From JAWXTS01 sp044433305 (GTDB lineage Bacteria; Bacteroidota; Bacteroidia; Bacteroidales; Rikenellaceae): a stretch of 27,376 nucleotides of DNA. The stretch spans positions 1 through 27,376 of the forward strand of contig JAWXTS010000016.1 of assembly GCA_044433305.1 (NCBI GenBank), given 5' to 3'. Under the pieces are notes generated by a model, which saw nothing but the letters and a program-made list of their open reading frames with translations, did not search any database and was not told where the DNA came from. This document shows, piece after piece, positions 8,827 to 17,308 of the stretch; position 1 is the stretch's first letter, and each line of letters begins with the position of its first letter. Position numbers and translations under genes: made by a program.

Positions 8827-10644
8827 ATGGACCAACGCAGAGTCAAAACGCTACAAGTTGTAGTAATACTATTGTTTGTGATTGTTGCTGCACGACTATT
8901 CTACATACAAGTCATAGACACGTCCTACAAGATGGACGCCAATAACAACGTGCTTAGGTATGAGGTTCAGTACCCACCCCGCGGAGAGGTATATGACAGA
9001 AATGGAGAGTTCCTTGTTCAGAACCGCGAGACCTATGACCTGATGGTTGTACCTCGCGAGGTTAAGGCCTTTGACACTCTAGAGCTATGTCAGATACTAG
9101 AGGTAAGCATAGAGAGCATGCGTCGCGAACTTCGCAATGCAAGCTACTACTCACGTATTCGTCCCTCAACCATATTCAAGCAGCTATCCAAAGAGATAAA
9201 ACTTAAATTTGACGAGAAGACCTTCCCTGGGTTCTATACCGTTTACCGCACCGTTCGCTACTATCCCACAAAGATGGCTGGCAATCTGCTGGGCTATGTG
9301 GGTGAGGTCAACCAAACAATCATAGACAGAAACCCTTACTACAAGCGTGGCGACTATATAGGCATGAGCGGCATCGAGCAGTCTTATGAGCAGTACCTAC
9401 GTGGTGAGAAAGGAGTTAACGTGCGCATGGTAAATGTCCACGGTGTTACCCAAGGCAGCTATGCCGACGGCATGTATGACACTCTGGCTACCCACGGCAC
9501 ATCTATAACATGCACTATTTCTAAGGACTTGCAGGCACTGGCCGAGGAGCTACTAAAGGGCAAGGTAGGCAGCGTTGTTGCCATCGAGCCTCAAACAGGC
9601 GAAATACTGGTTATGGCCAGTTCTCCCACCTATGATCCCGACCTATTGATAGGACCTCAACGTGGCAACAACTACATGGACCTGCTGAACGACAAACGTC
9701 GTCCACTATTCAATAGGGCCGTTATGGCTAACTATCCTCCAGGTTCTACCTTCAAGGTCGTAAACGGACTTATAGGCATAGAGGAGGGCGTACTTAAAAC
9801 TACTCAGCAATATTCCTGCTATGGAGGCTACCCTGTTGGTCGTGGAGTAAAATGCCACAGCCACTGGTCTCCCGTGACACTGGAGGAGGCTATACAGACC
9901 TCTTGCAACACCTACTTCTGTTATGTCATGCGCGATTTGCTCGAAAATCCAAAATACAACACCTATGCCGAGCGTATAGACAAGTGGGCAGAATATGTGC
10001 GTAGCTTTGGCTTTGGACGCAAGCTTGACAGCGACTTCTACGGCGAGCTAAATGGTAACGTGCCTAGCTCGGCATTCTACAATAACGCATATAGGGGTCA
10101 CTGGAATTCGCTTACTGTGATGTCTCTGGCCATAGGTCAGGGCGAGCTGGGCTGCACACCGCTTCAGATAGCTAACCTTGCAGCCACGGTAGCCAACCGC
10201 GGACATTACTACATACCCCACGTTGTCAAGCGCATACACGATCGCGACAGCATAGATGCCCGCTTCTACGAGCCTCACTACACGATGGTTCAACCAGAGC
10301 ACTTTGACCAACTGGTCGAAGGCATGTACCGCGCGGTGAATGTCCCTGGAGGAACGGCAACCTCGGCAATGCTCGAAGGCTTGGATGTATGCGGCAAGAC
10401 AGGTACAGCTCAGAACTCTCACGGACGTGACCACTCTACCTTTATGAGCTTTGCACCACGCAACGACCCAAAGATTGCTATTTCGGTATATATAGAAAAC
10501 GGAGGTTTTGGAGCTACAATAGCGGTGCCTATTGCCAGCCTTATCACCGAGCTTTACCTTACCGACACCATAAAGCGCACAGCATTGCTTGACTATGCTA
10601 AGAATCTAACCATAAACTATCCTCACTATGCAAAGACAGAATAG
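8827..10644 (+). CDS. mrdA: Penicillin-binding protein 2 (elongation transpeptidase)
   Basis: Monofunctional class B transpeptidase that cross-links peptidoglycan during cell elongation and works with RodA as the glycan polymerase. The N-terminal anchor is at about residues 8-27. The pedestal/dimerisation domain follows, with YPPRGEVYDRNGEFLVQN early in it. The transpeptidase domain carries all three active-site motifs: STFK with the nucleophile Ser307 and Lys310, SCN (359-361), and KTGT (Lys524). The 605-residue length is normal for Bacteroidota PBP2. The 3' end overlaps rodA by 17 nt, indicating translational coupling. The assignment to PBP2, not PBP3 (FtsI), rests on the mre/rodA context and the conserved PPRGEVYDRNG region. 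Confidence 0.95.
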   Translation: MDQRRVKTLQVVVILLFVIVAARLFYIQVIDTSYKMDANNNVLRYEVQYPPRGEVYDRNGEFLVQNRETYDLMVVPREVKAFDTLELCQILEVSIESMRRELRNASYYSRIRPSTIFKQLSKEIKLKFDEKTFPGFYTVYRTVRYYPTKMAGNLLGYVGEVNQTIIDRNPYYKRGDYIGMSGIEQSYEQYLRGEKGVNVRMVNVHGVTQGSYADGMYDTLATHGTSITCTISKDLQALAEELLKGKVGSVVAIEPQTGEILVMASSPTYDPDLLIGPQRGNNYMDLLNDKRRPLFNRAVMANYPPGSTFKVVNGLIGIEEGVLKTTQQYSCYGGYPVGRGVKCHSHWSPVTLEEAIQTSCNTYFCYVMRDLLENPKYNTYAERIDKWAEYVRSFGFGRKLDSDFYGELNGNVPSSAFYNNAYRGHWNSLTVMSLAIGQGELGCTPLQIANLAATVANRGHYYIPHVVKRIHDRDSIDARFYEPHYTMVQPEHFDQLVEGMYRAVNVPGGTATSAMLEGLDVCGKTGTAQNSHGRDHSTFMSFAPRNDPKIAISVYIENGGFGATIAVPIASLITELYLTDTIKRTALLDYAKNLTINYPHYAKTE

Positions 10645-12049
10645 CGGCTCAAGTACCATAGATTGGAGTGTTGTATTTATTTATCTGGCCATGGTAACAA
10701 TGGGTTGGATAAATATCTATGCCTCGCTCTATGATGACACCAACCTGAGCATATTCGATTTGTCTCTACGTTCGGGCATGCAGTTTATTTGGATAGCTTT
10801 CTCGGTGGCTCTAGCCACGGTCATAATGCTGCTTGATTGCAAGTACTTCCATATATTCGCCTATCCCATATATACAATACTGCTGCTGGTGCTCATATCG
10901 GTGCTCTTTATGGGGCGCGAGATAAACGGTGCAAAGTCATGGCTGATACTAGGACCCATAGCCCTGCAACCTGCTGAGTTTATGAAGTTTGCCACAGCAC
11001 TGGTGGTAGCTCGCTACATGAGTTCCTATGGTTTTGATATTAAATCATTAAAGTCGTTACTGGGACTGGGAGTGATATTTATATTGCCTATGGGCATTAT
11101 CCTCTTGCAGAACGACACGGGTTCGGCATTGGTTTATTTTGCTTTTGCAGCGGTGCTATACCGTGAGGGCATTAGTGGCTGGTGGTATGTGGTGGGAGTG
11201 CTGCTCATCGCTACCTTTGTGCTTTCATTTGTATTGCAGCCCATAGTACTAATAATCTTGTTGATTCTTGCATGCACAATATGCGAAGGCGTTTTAAGCC
11301 GCAGCTGGAACATGAACACACGCTATCTTGCAGCCTTGGCCATGAGCAGCATTATTATATATGTCGGTTGCTCGATGATGCGACTTGACCCTGCACCAGA
11401 AAATATACTGGCCACGGTGACGCTACTATCTCTGCCTCTGGTTGGAGTGTATGCATATAAAATCAACCGTCCTGTAATACTTTTATTTATAGCGTTCTTT
11501 GTTGTGGCCTATGGTGTTGTTCTGGCCTCAGACTATGTCTTTGACAATATGCTACAAGTGCATCAACAAAAACGCATACTCAACCTGCTGGGGCTAGAGT
11601 CTGACCCTCGCGGCTGGGGCTATAATGTCAATCAATCCAAGATAGCCATAGGTTCTGGCGGACTGCTGGGCAAGGGCTTCTTGCAGGGCACACAAACCAA
11701 GTTCAACTTTGTCCCCGAGCAAAGCACCGACTTTATATTCTGTACCGTAGGTGAGGAATGGGGATTCATCGGCTCGCTAGTGGTGCTGGCCTTGTTTGCT
11801 GTGCTTATTATAAAGCTGATGATTATGGGCGAGCGTCAACGCGAACCCTTTGGACGCATCTACTGTTATAGCGTGGCTGCCATATTCAGTATGCACGTGC
11901 TTATAAACATAGGCATGACAATAGGTCTGCTGCCCGTGATAGGCATACCCCTGCCCTTCTTTAGTTATGGAGGTTCGTCCATGATTTCGTTTACAGTACT
12001 ATTATTCGTGGCACTAAGGCTTGATGCCGCAAAACTTGGTCACGACTAG
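10628..12049 (+). CDS. rodA: Peptidoglycan glycosyltransferase RodA (SEDS family)
   Basis: Polymerises lipid II into glycan strands in the elongasome. It is a polytopic protein of 473 residues, longer than E. coli RodA (370). The extra length lies in the middle (about residues 190-310), where additional hydrophobic segments precede the conserved C-terminal half. SEDS hallmarks: GAKSWLILGP with LQPAEFMKFA, then QNDTGSALVY, the extracellular loop motif PEQSTDFIF (Asp368, the position expected for the essential SEDS aspartate), GEEWGFIGS, and the terminal PLPFFSYGGSSMISF. The start ATG is inside the end of mrdA in another frame. No clear terminator hairpin follows; a new promoter candidate lies in the 55-nt gap to the ATPase gene. 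Confidence 0.95.
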   Translation: MQRQNSGSSTIDWSVVFIYLAMVTMGWINIYASLYDDTNLSIFDLSLRSGMQFIWIAFSVALATVIMLLDCKYFHIFAYPIYTILLLVLISVLFMGREINGAKSWLILGPIALQPAEFMKFATALVVARYMSSYGFDIKSLKSLLGLGVIFILPMGIILLQNDTGSALVYFAFAAVLYREGISGWWYVVGVLLIATFVLSFVLQPIVLIILLILACTICEGVLSRSWNMNTRYLAALAMSSIIIYVGCSMMRLDPAPENILATVTLLSLPLVGVYAYKINRPVILLFIAFFVVAYGVVLASDYVFDNMLQVHQQKRILNLLGLESDPRGWGYNVNQSKIAIGSGGLLGKGFLQGTQTKFNFVPEQSTDFIFCTVGEEWGFIGSLVVLALFAVLIIKLMIMGERQREPFGRIYCYSVAAIFSMHVLINIGMTIGLLPVIGIPLPFFSYGGSSMISFTVLLFVALRLDAAKLGHD

Positions 12050-12051
12050 AT

Positions 12052-12082
12052 GTTGTAAACAAAATAAAAATTCATATCTTTA
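12052..12082 (+). promoter_or_regulatory. Candidate promoter of the P-type ATPase gene
   Basis: GTTG (12052-12055), then 19 nt, then TATCTTTA (12075-12082). This matches the Bacteroidota TTTG-N19-TAnnTTTG pattern with one mismatch in each element. It fits the 55-nt gap after rodA and would give the ATPase gene its own expression. Confidence 0.4.
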
Positions 12083-12104
12083 CCGACATTAAAACACCGA
12101 AACT

Positions 12105-14675
12105 ATGACCACCGATATCCATAAAGGCTTAACGAGTACACAAGTCGAGCAGTCTCGCAAGGAGCATGGCAACAACATACTGACCCCCGCAAAACGAAAA
12201 TCAGCGTTCAAACTATTCATCGAAAAGTTTAATGACCCATTGATTAAGGTTCTGATGCTGGCGGCCCTTCTTTCCCTTGGCATATCATTTATACACAACG
12301 AATTTGCCGAGACCATAGGCATATTCTGTGCTATTATGCTGGCTACGGGTGTGGCTTTCTGGTTCGAATATGACGCCATGAAACGCTTTGACATGCTTAG
12401 CACGGTGGATGATTTGGGAGATATAAAAGTCAGACGAGATGGCGTGGTGAAGATGGTTGCACGCAAGGACATAGTTGTTGGCGATGTGGTTATTCTGGAG
12501 GCTGGCGACGAGATTCCAGCCGATGGCACATTACTCCAAGCCGTATCCCTTATTGTTAATGAGTCGAGCCTAACGGGCGAATTGCAAGCAACAAAAACCA
12601 CCGACAAGGCACACTTTGATAGTGATGCTACTTATAGCTCGGACTGCCTTTTGCGTAGTACATCGATAATTGAGGGTCATGCCATAATGGTTGTTACGGC
12701 TGTTGGCGACAGCACCGAGTTTGGCAAGGTTGCTCGCCAATCAACAATAGAAGGTGGGGAGCAAACACCACTAAGCATTCAGCTTTCAAGACTTTCGGCC
12801 CTTGTCAGCCAGTTTGGAGCAGCGGCGGCGGCCCTTATCTTCGTAATACTTTTGGTCAAGGGCTTTATCTGGGGAGGGCTAGCCAGTGCCCCTATGCTTG
12901 ATATTGCAGATAGCGTATTAAAATACTTCATGGTATCGGTAACTCTTATCGTTGTTGCCGTTCCCGAAGGCCTGCCTATGAGCGTAACTTTGGCTCTGGC
13001 AATAAACATGAAACGCATGCTCAAAGGAGGCACCTTAGTAAGACGTATGCACGCCTGCGAAACTATGGGTGCAGTGACAGTAATATGTACTGACAAAACA
13101 GGTACTCTGACTCAGAACATCATGAAGGTCAGCAAGAGTGAACTCTCTAAAGACGTAGACCAAGACACCATAAATGAAAGTGTTGCAGCCAACACAACAG
13201 CCTTCATTGACAGCGGCAAAGTTATAGGCAACCCCACCGAGGGAGCACTACTACTATGGCTAGAGGGTAAGGGCATGGATTATGAGACCCTCAGAGACAA
13301 GGCCGAGATTATAGACCAGCTTACTTTCTCGACAGAGCGCAAGTATATGGCTACTCTAGTGAAATCATTCTGTGGCTCAGCGAGGCTCTACATCAAGGGA
13401 GCACCAGAGATAATAATGTCTTTCTGCGATATGGATGCAGAGCAAAAGGCAGCATACAACGGGCACCTTCAAGAATACCAGAATGCAGCCATGAGAACCA
13501 TAGCCATGGCTTATATTGACGGTGACGACAACAGCCATGCAAGCTGCAAGCAGATTATAGAGCAGGGAGGACTTAAGTTCATAGGCATCGTAGGCATCTC
13601 GGACCCTATACGCGAGGACGTGCCCGAGGCGATGGCTCGATGTAGCAACGCAGGCATTAGCGTTAAGATAATCACGGGAGACACTCCAGCCACAGCACGC
13701 GAAATTGCTCGCCAAGCAGGCCTATGGAACGACAGCACCGACGGCCCAGCGAATCAGATTACAGGAGTCGAGTTTGCAGAGATGAGCGACCAAGAGCTTT
13801 TGGAGAGGATAGACAATCTGAAAATCATGGCTCGCGCACGACCTCTAGACAAGCAACGACTAGTGAGACTACTACAAAGCAAGGGCGAGGTTGTGGCTGT
13901 TACGGGTGACGGTACCAACGACGCTCCAGCCCTGAACTTTGCACAGGTGGGACTGGCCATGGGTTCGGGAACATCGGTGGCTAAGGAAGCTGGCGACATA
14001 ACGCTTTTGGACGACTCGTTCGCCACCATAGCAACAGCCGTAATGTGGGGACGTTCGCTCTACAATAATATCCAACGATTTATAATGTTCCAGCTGACAA
14101 TCAATGTTGTGGCTGTGGCAATACTTGTCATAGGTTCTATCTTTGGGCACGATTTGCCACTGACCGTAACTCAGATGTTGTGGGTGAATATCATCATGGA
14201 TACTTTTGCGGCTATGGCTCTAGCATCGCTGCCCCCAGACAAGAACGTCATGAAGAAAAAACCACGCAAGAACACAGACTTCATTATAACAAAAGCCATA
14301 GCTACCAACATCTTGGTGACATCGTGCTTTATTGTGGGTGTGCTCTTTGGTATGCTTGTGGCCTTTGGCGTAGATGCCAGCGTATATCAGCTGACTTTGC
14401 TATTCACAACCTTCGTGATGATGCAGTTTTGGAATATGTTCAATGCAGCCGAATATGGAATAGTATCTCTTAGAGAGTGGTCTCCACTAAGGAGCAAACC
14501 TTTCCTTGGCATATTGTCACTGATATTTGCAGGGCAGGTTCTAATAGTAAGCTATGGCTCTGAGGTATTCAGAACATCACCTCTTAGCATCAGAGACTGG
14601 GCTATAATTATCATCGCCTCGTCGAGCGTATTTATCTTTGGACGCATAGTCCGCCATTTTAGAATGGTACGATAA
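12105..14675 (+). CDS. Calcium-transporting P-type ATPase (PMCA-like P2 type)
   Basis: Inner-membrane cation pump, probably exporting Ca2+. Domains in order: N-terminal cation-ATPase domain; membrane pair M1-M2; actuator domain with TGE (157-159); M3-M4 with VAVPEGLPMSVTLAL; phosphorylation site DKTGTLT (Asp330); nucleotide-binding domain with KGAPEI; hinge TGDGTNDAPAL (about 600-610); then C-terminal membrane segments with LWVNIIMDTFAAMALAS, the M6 region typical of PMCA-type pumps. Length 856 is typical for the group. One deviation: the actuator motif reads TGEL instead of the usual TGES; the catalytic Glu is kept. Specificity for Ca2+ is inferred from the M4 PEGL and M6 regions and not proven; Mn2+ or other divalent cations are possible. 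The lipocalin-like gene follows within 24 nt. Confidence 0.9.
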   Translation: MTTDIHKGLTSTQVEQSRKEHGNNILTPAKRKSAFKLFIEKFNDPLIKVLMLAALLSLGISFIHNEFAETIGIFCAIMLATGVAFWFEYDAMKRFDMLSTVDDLGDIKVRRDGVVKMVARKDIVVGDVVILEAGDEIPADGTLLQAVSLIVNESSLTGELQATKTTDKAHFDSDATYSSDCLLRSTSIIEGHAIMVVTAVGDSTEFGKVARQSTIEGGEQTPLSIQLSRLSALVSQFGAAAAALIFVILLVKGFIWGGLASAPMLDIADSVLKYFMVSVTLIVVAVPEGLPMSVTLALAINMKRMLKGGTLVRRMHACETMGAVTVICTDKTGTLTQNIMKVSKSELSKDVDQDTINESVAANTTAFIDSGKVIGNPTEGALLLWLEGKGMDYETLRDKAEIIDQLTFSTERKYMATLVKSFCGSARLYIKGAPEIIMSFCDMDAEQKAAYNGHLQEYQNAAMRTIAMAYIDGDDNSHASCKQIIEQGGLKFIGIVGISDPIREDVPEAMARCSNAGISVKIITGDTPATAREIARQAGLWNDSTDGPANQITGVEFAEMSDQELLERIDNLKIMARARPLDKQRLVRLLQSKGEVVAVTGDGTNDAPALNFAQVGLAMGSGTSVAKEAGDITLLDDSFATIATAVMWGRSLYNNIQRFIMFQLTINVVAVAILVIGSIFGHDLPLTVTQMLWVNIIMDTFAAMALASLPPDKNVMKKKPRKNTDFIITKAIATNILVTSCFIVGVLFGMLVAFGVDASVYQLTLLFTTFVMMQFWNMFNAAEYGIVSLREWSPLRSKPFLGILSLIFAGQVLIVSYGSEVFRTSPLSIRDWAIIIIASSSVFIFGRIVRHFRMVR

Positions 14676-14684
14676 TTGATTTTC

Positions 14685-14708
14685 TTGCACCAAAAAATCA
14701 TGGTGCAA
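14685..14708 (+). promoter_or_regulatory. Hairpin enclosing a start codon
   Basis: An 8-bp perfect inverted repeat, TTGCACCA (14685-14692) and TGGTGCAA (14701-14708), closes an 8-nt loop. The A of the ATG at 14700 is the last loop base and the TG is paired. No T-tract follows, so it is not a terminator; it could limit translation of the lipocalin-like gene. Confidence 0.45.
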
Positions 14709-15131
14709 AAAGACAAATTTATAGGAACGTGGAGGCTAGAAAGCTGGTTGGAGAGCGACAACCATGGCAATATGTTTTGCCCTCTGAAAGAAGATATATC
14801 TGGATTTCTGACCTTCTCGCCAAAGAACTATACGGTGGTAATATCGGGCATAGAACCTGAGCTATTCAAAACTCTGTCGGACAGAAATTCGTTTGACCAC
14901 AAACATCGCTCAGACCTATTCTGCACCATACTATTTCATCATGGCGAATATATCTTCAGCCATCACGAGCTTATCTATAAGATACAATGCTCGAACCACC
15001 ACCTATGGAAAGGCTCGCACTTCCACCGCTACTTTAAGCTCATAGAGCAGAACCGATTACAGACCTCTACCCCACCCGTAATGAAGGATGGGGCAAAGTA
15101 TATATCTAACCTGATGTGGATAAGAGACTAA
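14700..15131 (+). CDS. Lipocalin-like domain protein
   Basis: 143 residues beginning MVQKDKFIGTWRLESW. The FIGTWRLESW motif near the N-terminus, then GFLTFSPKNYTVV, resembles the lipocalin-like family (Lipocalin_5 type) of small beta-barrel proteins with unknown ligands. No signal peptide or membrane segment is seen, so it is probably cytoplasmic. I chose the ATG at 14700. A TTG at 14676 would add eight residues directly after the ATPase stop, but the family normally begins just before the GTW motif. The gene lies 24 nt downstream of the ATPase and is likely co-transcribed with it. Its stop overlaps the fbp stop on the other strand. The role is unknown; the family call comes from motif resemblance only. 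Confidence 0.7.
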   Translation: MVQKDKFIGTWRLESWLESDNHGNMFCPLKEDISGFLTFSPKNYTVVISGIEPELFKTLSDRNSFDHKHRSDLFCTILFHHGEYIFSHHELIYKIQCSNHHLWKGSHFHRYFKLIEQNRLQTSTPPVMKDGAKYISNLMWIRD

Positions 15132-15138
15132 TGTCTCT
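15123..15138. other. Short hairpin across two convergent stop codons
   Basis: AGAGAC (15123-15128) and GTCTCT (15133-15138) flank TAAT, exactly where the lipocalin-like and fbp stop codons overlap. A 6-bp stem without a clear T-tract is a weak candidate for a bidirectional terminator. No better terminator separates the two genes. Confidence 0.3.
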
Positions 15139-17119
15139 CTTTGATATGTCCATTCTGGTAGGCATAGACTAGCTTCTCTAGCTCGTCTATTTGGCCTTTC
15201 AGCTCGCGACCTATGTCGGTGTCACGAACCATCATACGCCTAGTCTTGAACTCTAGCACCGAGCGCGTAGAGATAATATCTACCCCCTCGTCTATGGCAT
15301 TTTGTCTCGACTCGAAAGGCTCGTGCTGCACAAGCAACAACCCATGTGAGTTGTAGATTAGAGTGTAGCCCGCAATGCCCGTGGTGCTCTGGTAGGCCTT
15401 TGAGAAACCGCCATCTATAACCAACATCTTACCCTCGGCGCGCATGGGGTTCTCGCCCTTTACGGTCTGCACAGGAATATGGCCATTGATAATATGTGAG
15501 CAGGCACTATCCAGCCCAAACTCCTCGAGTATCATATTACAAGTATCGAAGCTATCGCGCATAATAAAGTAGCTGCCCGAGATTTCCTTGTGTGTCGATT
15601 TGTCCTCAACAAAGTAACGCTCAAAGGTGGTCATCCTGTCTTTATTGAATGCTGGCGAGTCACTGCCACACCACAAATACCACATATAGTCGCATGCAAA
15701 CTCGCGCTCAGCACTGCCCTTAGGGGCAAAGTAGGCCTGACGCACAAGGTAGTCAATCTTATCAAGCAATGCCCTGCCACTATACTGCTGCCCACCTATG
15801 CTCACCTGCTTGAACGAGCCATCGGGGTTTAGTGGTATGGCTGCATGATATAACAAATTAGAGTTATGCACAAGGTACAAAGAACCCTTGGAGTATAGAC
15901 ACTTCATGTGCGTACGCATCTTGTCGCTACTTGCGAACGAATGTTGCAGCTTATCCATCAAGTCATGCTCCTGAGGGGTCAACTTATAAGGGTCCTCAGG
16001 GTCGACAGTAGGGAATACCCCTGTGCGAAGGTTATAGATCTTGCCGTCTAGCTCTATGGTGGCCTTGTCAAAATCTATACGGTGTAACAACTTACGATCT
16101 TGCATTCCATACTCGCTATATTTATCTATCAGCTGAGCCTCAAGCTTGAACTGGATGATAGCTATGGCCTTGTGCATCTGAGACAAGAGAAGGCTTGTGC
16201 GCTGGTCTATATTCTCCCTGCCATCCATTCGTGGCATAAAAATCTGGCAATCGTCATTACCGTATGTATCTATGGCAAAGGTGGCCAAAGGCAGTAGATT
16301 AATGCCATAGCCCTCTTCGAGAGTGGCCATATTAGCATAGCGCAACGATATGCGAATGACATTAGCTATGCTGGCCTTGCAGCCCGAGGCAGCACCCATC
16401 CACAGCAAGTCGTGGTTGCCCCACTGAATATCCAGATTGTGATAGTCGCAGAGCATATCCATAATCTGGTGTGCCCCTGGACCTCTGTCGTAGATGTCTC
16501 CTACGATATGTAGCGAATCTATGGTCAGCTGCTGAATAAGGTTGGACATGGCTACGATAAAATTGTCGGCACGCCCCGTAGAGATTATCGTGTTGATAAT
16601 AACATTGAAGTAGTCGTACTTGTTTGCCTCGGCCATGCTCTCGTGCAAAAGCTCTTGAATAATATAAGAGTACTCGGCAGGCAGAGCCTTGCGCACCTTA
16701 GAGCGTGTGTACTTAGACGAGACACTTTGGCACACCACAATCAAGCGGTGCAGCGTTATGCGATACCACTCATCCATATCCTTCTCTTGGTCCTTTACAT
16801 GGCGAAGCTTATGGCGGTTATAGTATATAAGTGTGCACAGCTCGCGCTTTTCTGTCTCACGCAACTTGGTGCCGAAAATCTCTTCTATCTTACCACGGAT
16901 AACACCCGAGCCATTGCGCAGCACATGCTGAAAGGCCTCGTACTCACCGTGAATATCGGTCAAAAAGTGCTCCGTACCCTTGGGCAGATTGAGTATAGCC
17001 TCAAGATTTATTATCTCTGTGCAGGCCGCAGAAACGTTAGGGAAACTATTTGAAAGAAGCTGCAGATATTTAAGCTCGCTTCTAATTTGTTCTGGCGAAA
17101 GGTTGTTCTCTCTGTTCAT
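15128..17119 (-). CDS. fbp: Fructose-1,6-bisphosphatase class III
   Basis: Gluconeogenic enzyme that hydrolyses fructose-1,6-bisphosphate to fructose-6-phosphate. It belongs to the long (about 640-670 residue) class found in Bacillus and Bacteroides, unrelated to the E. coli class I and II enzymes. At 663 residues it is full length. The calcineurin-like metallophosphatase signature is complete: TDIHGEYEAF (Asp55, His57), GDIYDRG (207-213), GNHD (234-237), and a C-terminal ING-H-IPVQTVKGENP motif with DGGFSKAYQ. The ATG at 17119 gives MNRENNLSPEQIRSEL, a typical start. It is monocistronic and convergent with the lipocalin-like gene. I found no convincing promoter element in the A/T-rich 17120-17200 region. 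Confidence 0.95.
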   Translation of the reverse strand: MNRENNLSPEQIRSELKYLQLLSNSFPNVSAACTEIINLEAILNLPKGTEHFLTDIHGEYEAFQHVLRNGSGVIRGKIEEIFGTKLRETEKRELCTLIYYNRHKLRHVKDQEKDMDEWYRITLHRLIVVCQSVSSKYTRSKVRKALPAEYSYIIQELLHESMAEANKYDYFNVIINTIISTGRADNFIVAMSNLIQQLTIDSLHIVGDIYDRGPGAHQIMDMLCDYHNLDIQWGNHDLLWMGAASGCKASIANVIRISLRYANMATLEEGYGINLLPLATFAIDTYGNDDCQIFMPRMDGRENIDQRTSLLLSQMHKAIAIIQFKLEAQLIDKYSEYGMQDRKLLHRIDFDKATIELDGKIYNLRTGVFPTVDPEDPYKLTPQEHDLMDKLQHSFASSDKMRTHMKCLYSKGSLYLVHNSNLLYHAAIPLNPDGSFKQVSIGGQQYSGRALLDKIDYLVRQAYFAPKGSAEREFACDYMWYLWCGSDSPAFNKDRMTTFERYFVEDKSTHKEISGSYFIMRDSFDTCNMILEEFGLDSACSHIINGHIPVQTVKGENPMRAEGKMLVIDGGFSKAYQSTTGIAGYTLIYNSHGLLLVQHEPFESRQNAIDEGVDIISTRSVLEFKTRRMMVRDTDIGRELKGQIDELEKLVYAYQNGHIKERH

Positions 17120-17260
17120 AATCGTATAGTATTATGTTTGCTCAAATGACAATATACAAAAATTCTACAAAAAATCATAGTAATGTGAAAAATCATCAAC
17201 CTAGAGTCCAAAGATTCTGAATAAGGCGGAGTGAGGAAGCTAAAAAAATTGAGTTGTAAA

Positions 17261-17291
17261 ATTGACAATTCACAATTAATGGTTATCTTTG
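17261..17291 (+). promoter_or_regulatory. Promoter of metX-purD, fixes the metX start
   Basis: ATTG (17261-17264), then 19 nt, then TATCTTTG followed by T (17284-17291), a full -7 match. The predicted transcript start is around 17298, only about 10 nt before ATG 17309. This excludes the in-frame starts at 17231 (GTG) and 17279 (ATG). The -33 element lies inside the inverted repeat AATTG-A-CAATT (17260-17270). Confidence 0.65.
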
Positions 17292-17308
17292 TAGTAAGCA
17301 GAAGATTT

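Noticed and set aside
12089..12607. 172-residue open frame antisense to the ATPase gene
   Set aside because: Shadow of a strongly conserved coding region; no recognisable protein and no promoter.
14676..14699. TTG start eight codons upstream of the lipocalin-like gene
   Set aside because: ATG 14700 fits the family N-terminus better; TTG would begin directly after the ATPase stop. Not fully excluded.
17231..17308. Upstream extension of metX (GTG 17231 or ATG 17279)
   Set aside because: A consensus promoter lies inside it and the extra residues do not look like MetX.
17120..17308. SAM-type riboswitch upstream of metX
   Set aside because: The promoter leaves a leader of only about 10 nt and no conserved multi-stem structure is seen.
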